DNA of 64,000 nt from Apostichopus japonicus. Lineage: Eukaryota > Echinodermata > Holothuroidea > Aspidochirotida > Stichopodidae. The stretch spans positions 18,093,303-18,157,302 of the forward strand of contig NC_092581.1 in the NCBI RefSeq assembly GCF_037975245.1, read 5' to 3'. The letters are not shown here. More notes on this DNA, generated by a model, which saw only the letters and a program-made list of their open reading frames with translations, was not told where the DNA came from and searched no databases. Position 1 is the stretch's first letter.

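Overview
This is a eukaryotic (animal) genomic window dominated by one very long, finely split gene on the minus strand. Stitching minus-strand exons at GT/AG junctions gives 63 coding exons between about 1,973 and 64,000. Every junction keeps the reading frame, and together they encode about 3,746 residues of one dynein heavy chain-like protein. The N-terminus lies beyond the right edge and the last few hundred residues (C-terminal domain) lie beyond the left edge. No other convincing protein-coding gene, tRNA or rRNA was seen. The intron-rich structure, AT-rich introns and content of hAT-type, Penelope-like and TTAA-target elements fit an invertebrate deuterostome such as an echinoderm; the species is a guess.

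Layout in transcription order (right to left): 63,659-64,000 acidic and Arg/Ser-rich N-terminal segment; 62,908-51,160 tail end and linker; 50,880-44,128 AAA1; 43,605-41,218 AAA2; 40,527-33,400 AAA3; 32,823-28,016 AAA4; 27,259-16,589 stalk with the microtubule-binding tip; 15,301-10,668 AAA5; 10,853-2,588 AAA5/AAA6 boundary through AAA6; 2,103-1,973 start of the C-terminal domain. AAA1 keeps a usable Walker A (GATGVGKTET) and Walker B (CFDEF). AAA2 and AAA3 keep Walker A. AAA4 has lost it. The motifs are so far from those of ordinary axonemal heavy chains that I place the protein with the divergent DNHD1 (dynein heavy chain domain-containing protein 1) type, by inference only.

The introns hold the most unusual material. 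Five tandem arrays or duplications overlap an exon edge and so copy its splice site: a nine-copy 127-bp array at the AAA3 P-loop exon donor, a 105-bp array copying an acceptor, a 70-bp array, a 120-bp duplication and one decayed array. Other repeats are a 66-bp minisatellite with a three-unit higher-order pattern, a 20-bp minisatellite, a long (GAG)n tract, five hAT-like elements with intact 8-bp target duplications (one nested in another), four copies of a ~350-375 bp TTAA-flanked MITE, and three palindromic Penelope-like fragments that carry a hammerhead-ribozyme-like core. A phase-neutral 18-nt microexon candidate lies in the intron that splits the microtubule-binding tip.
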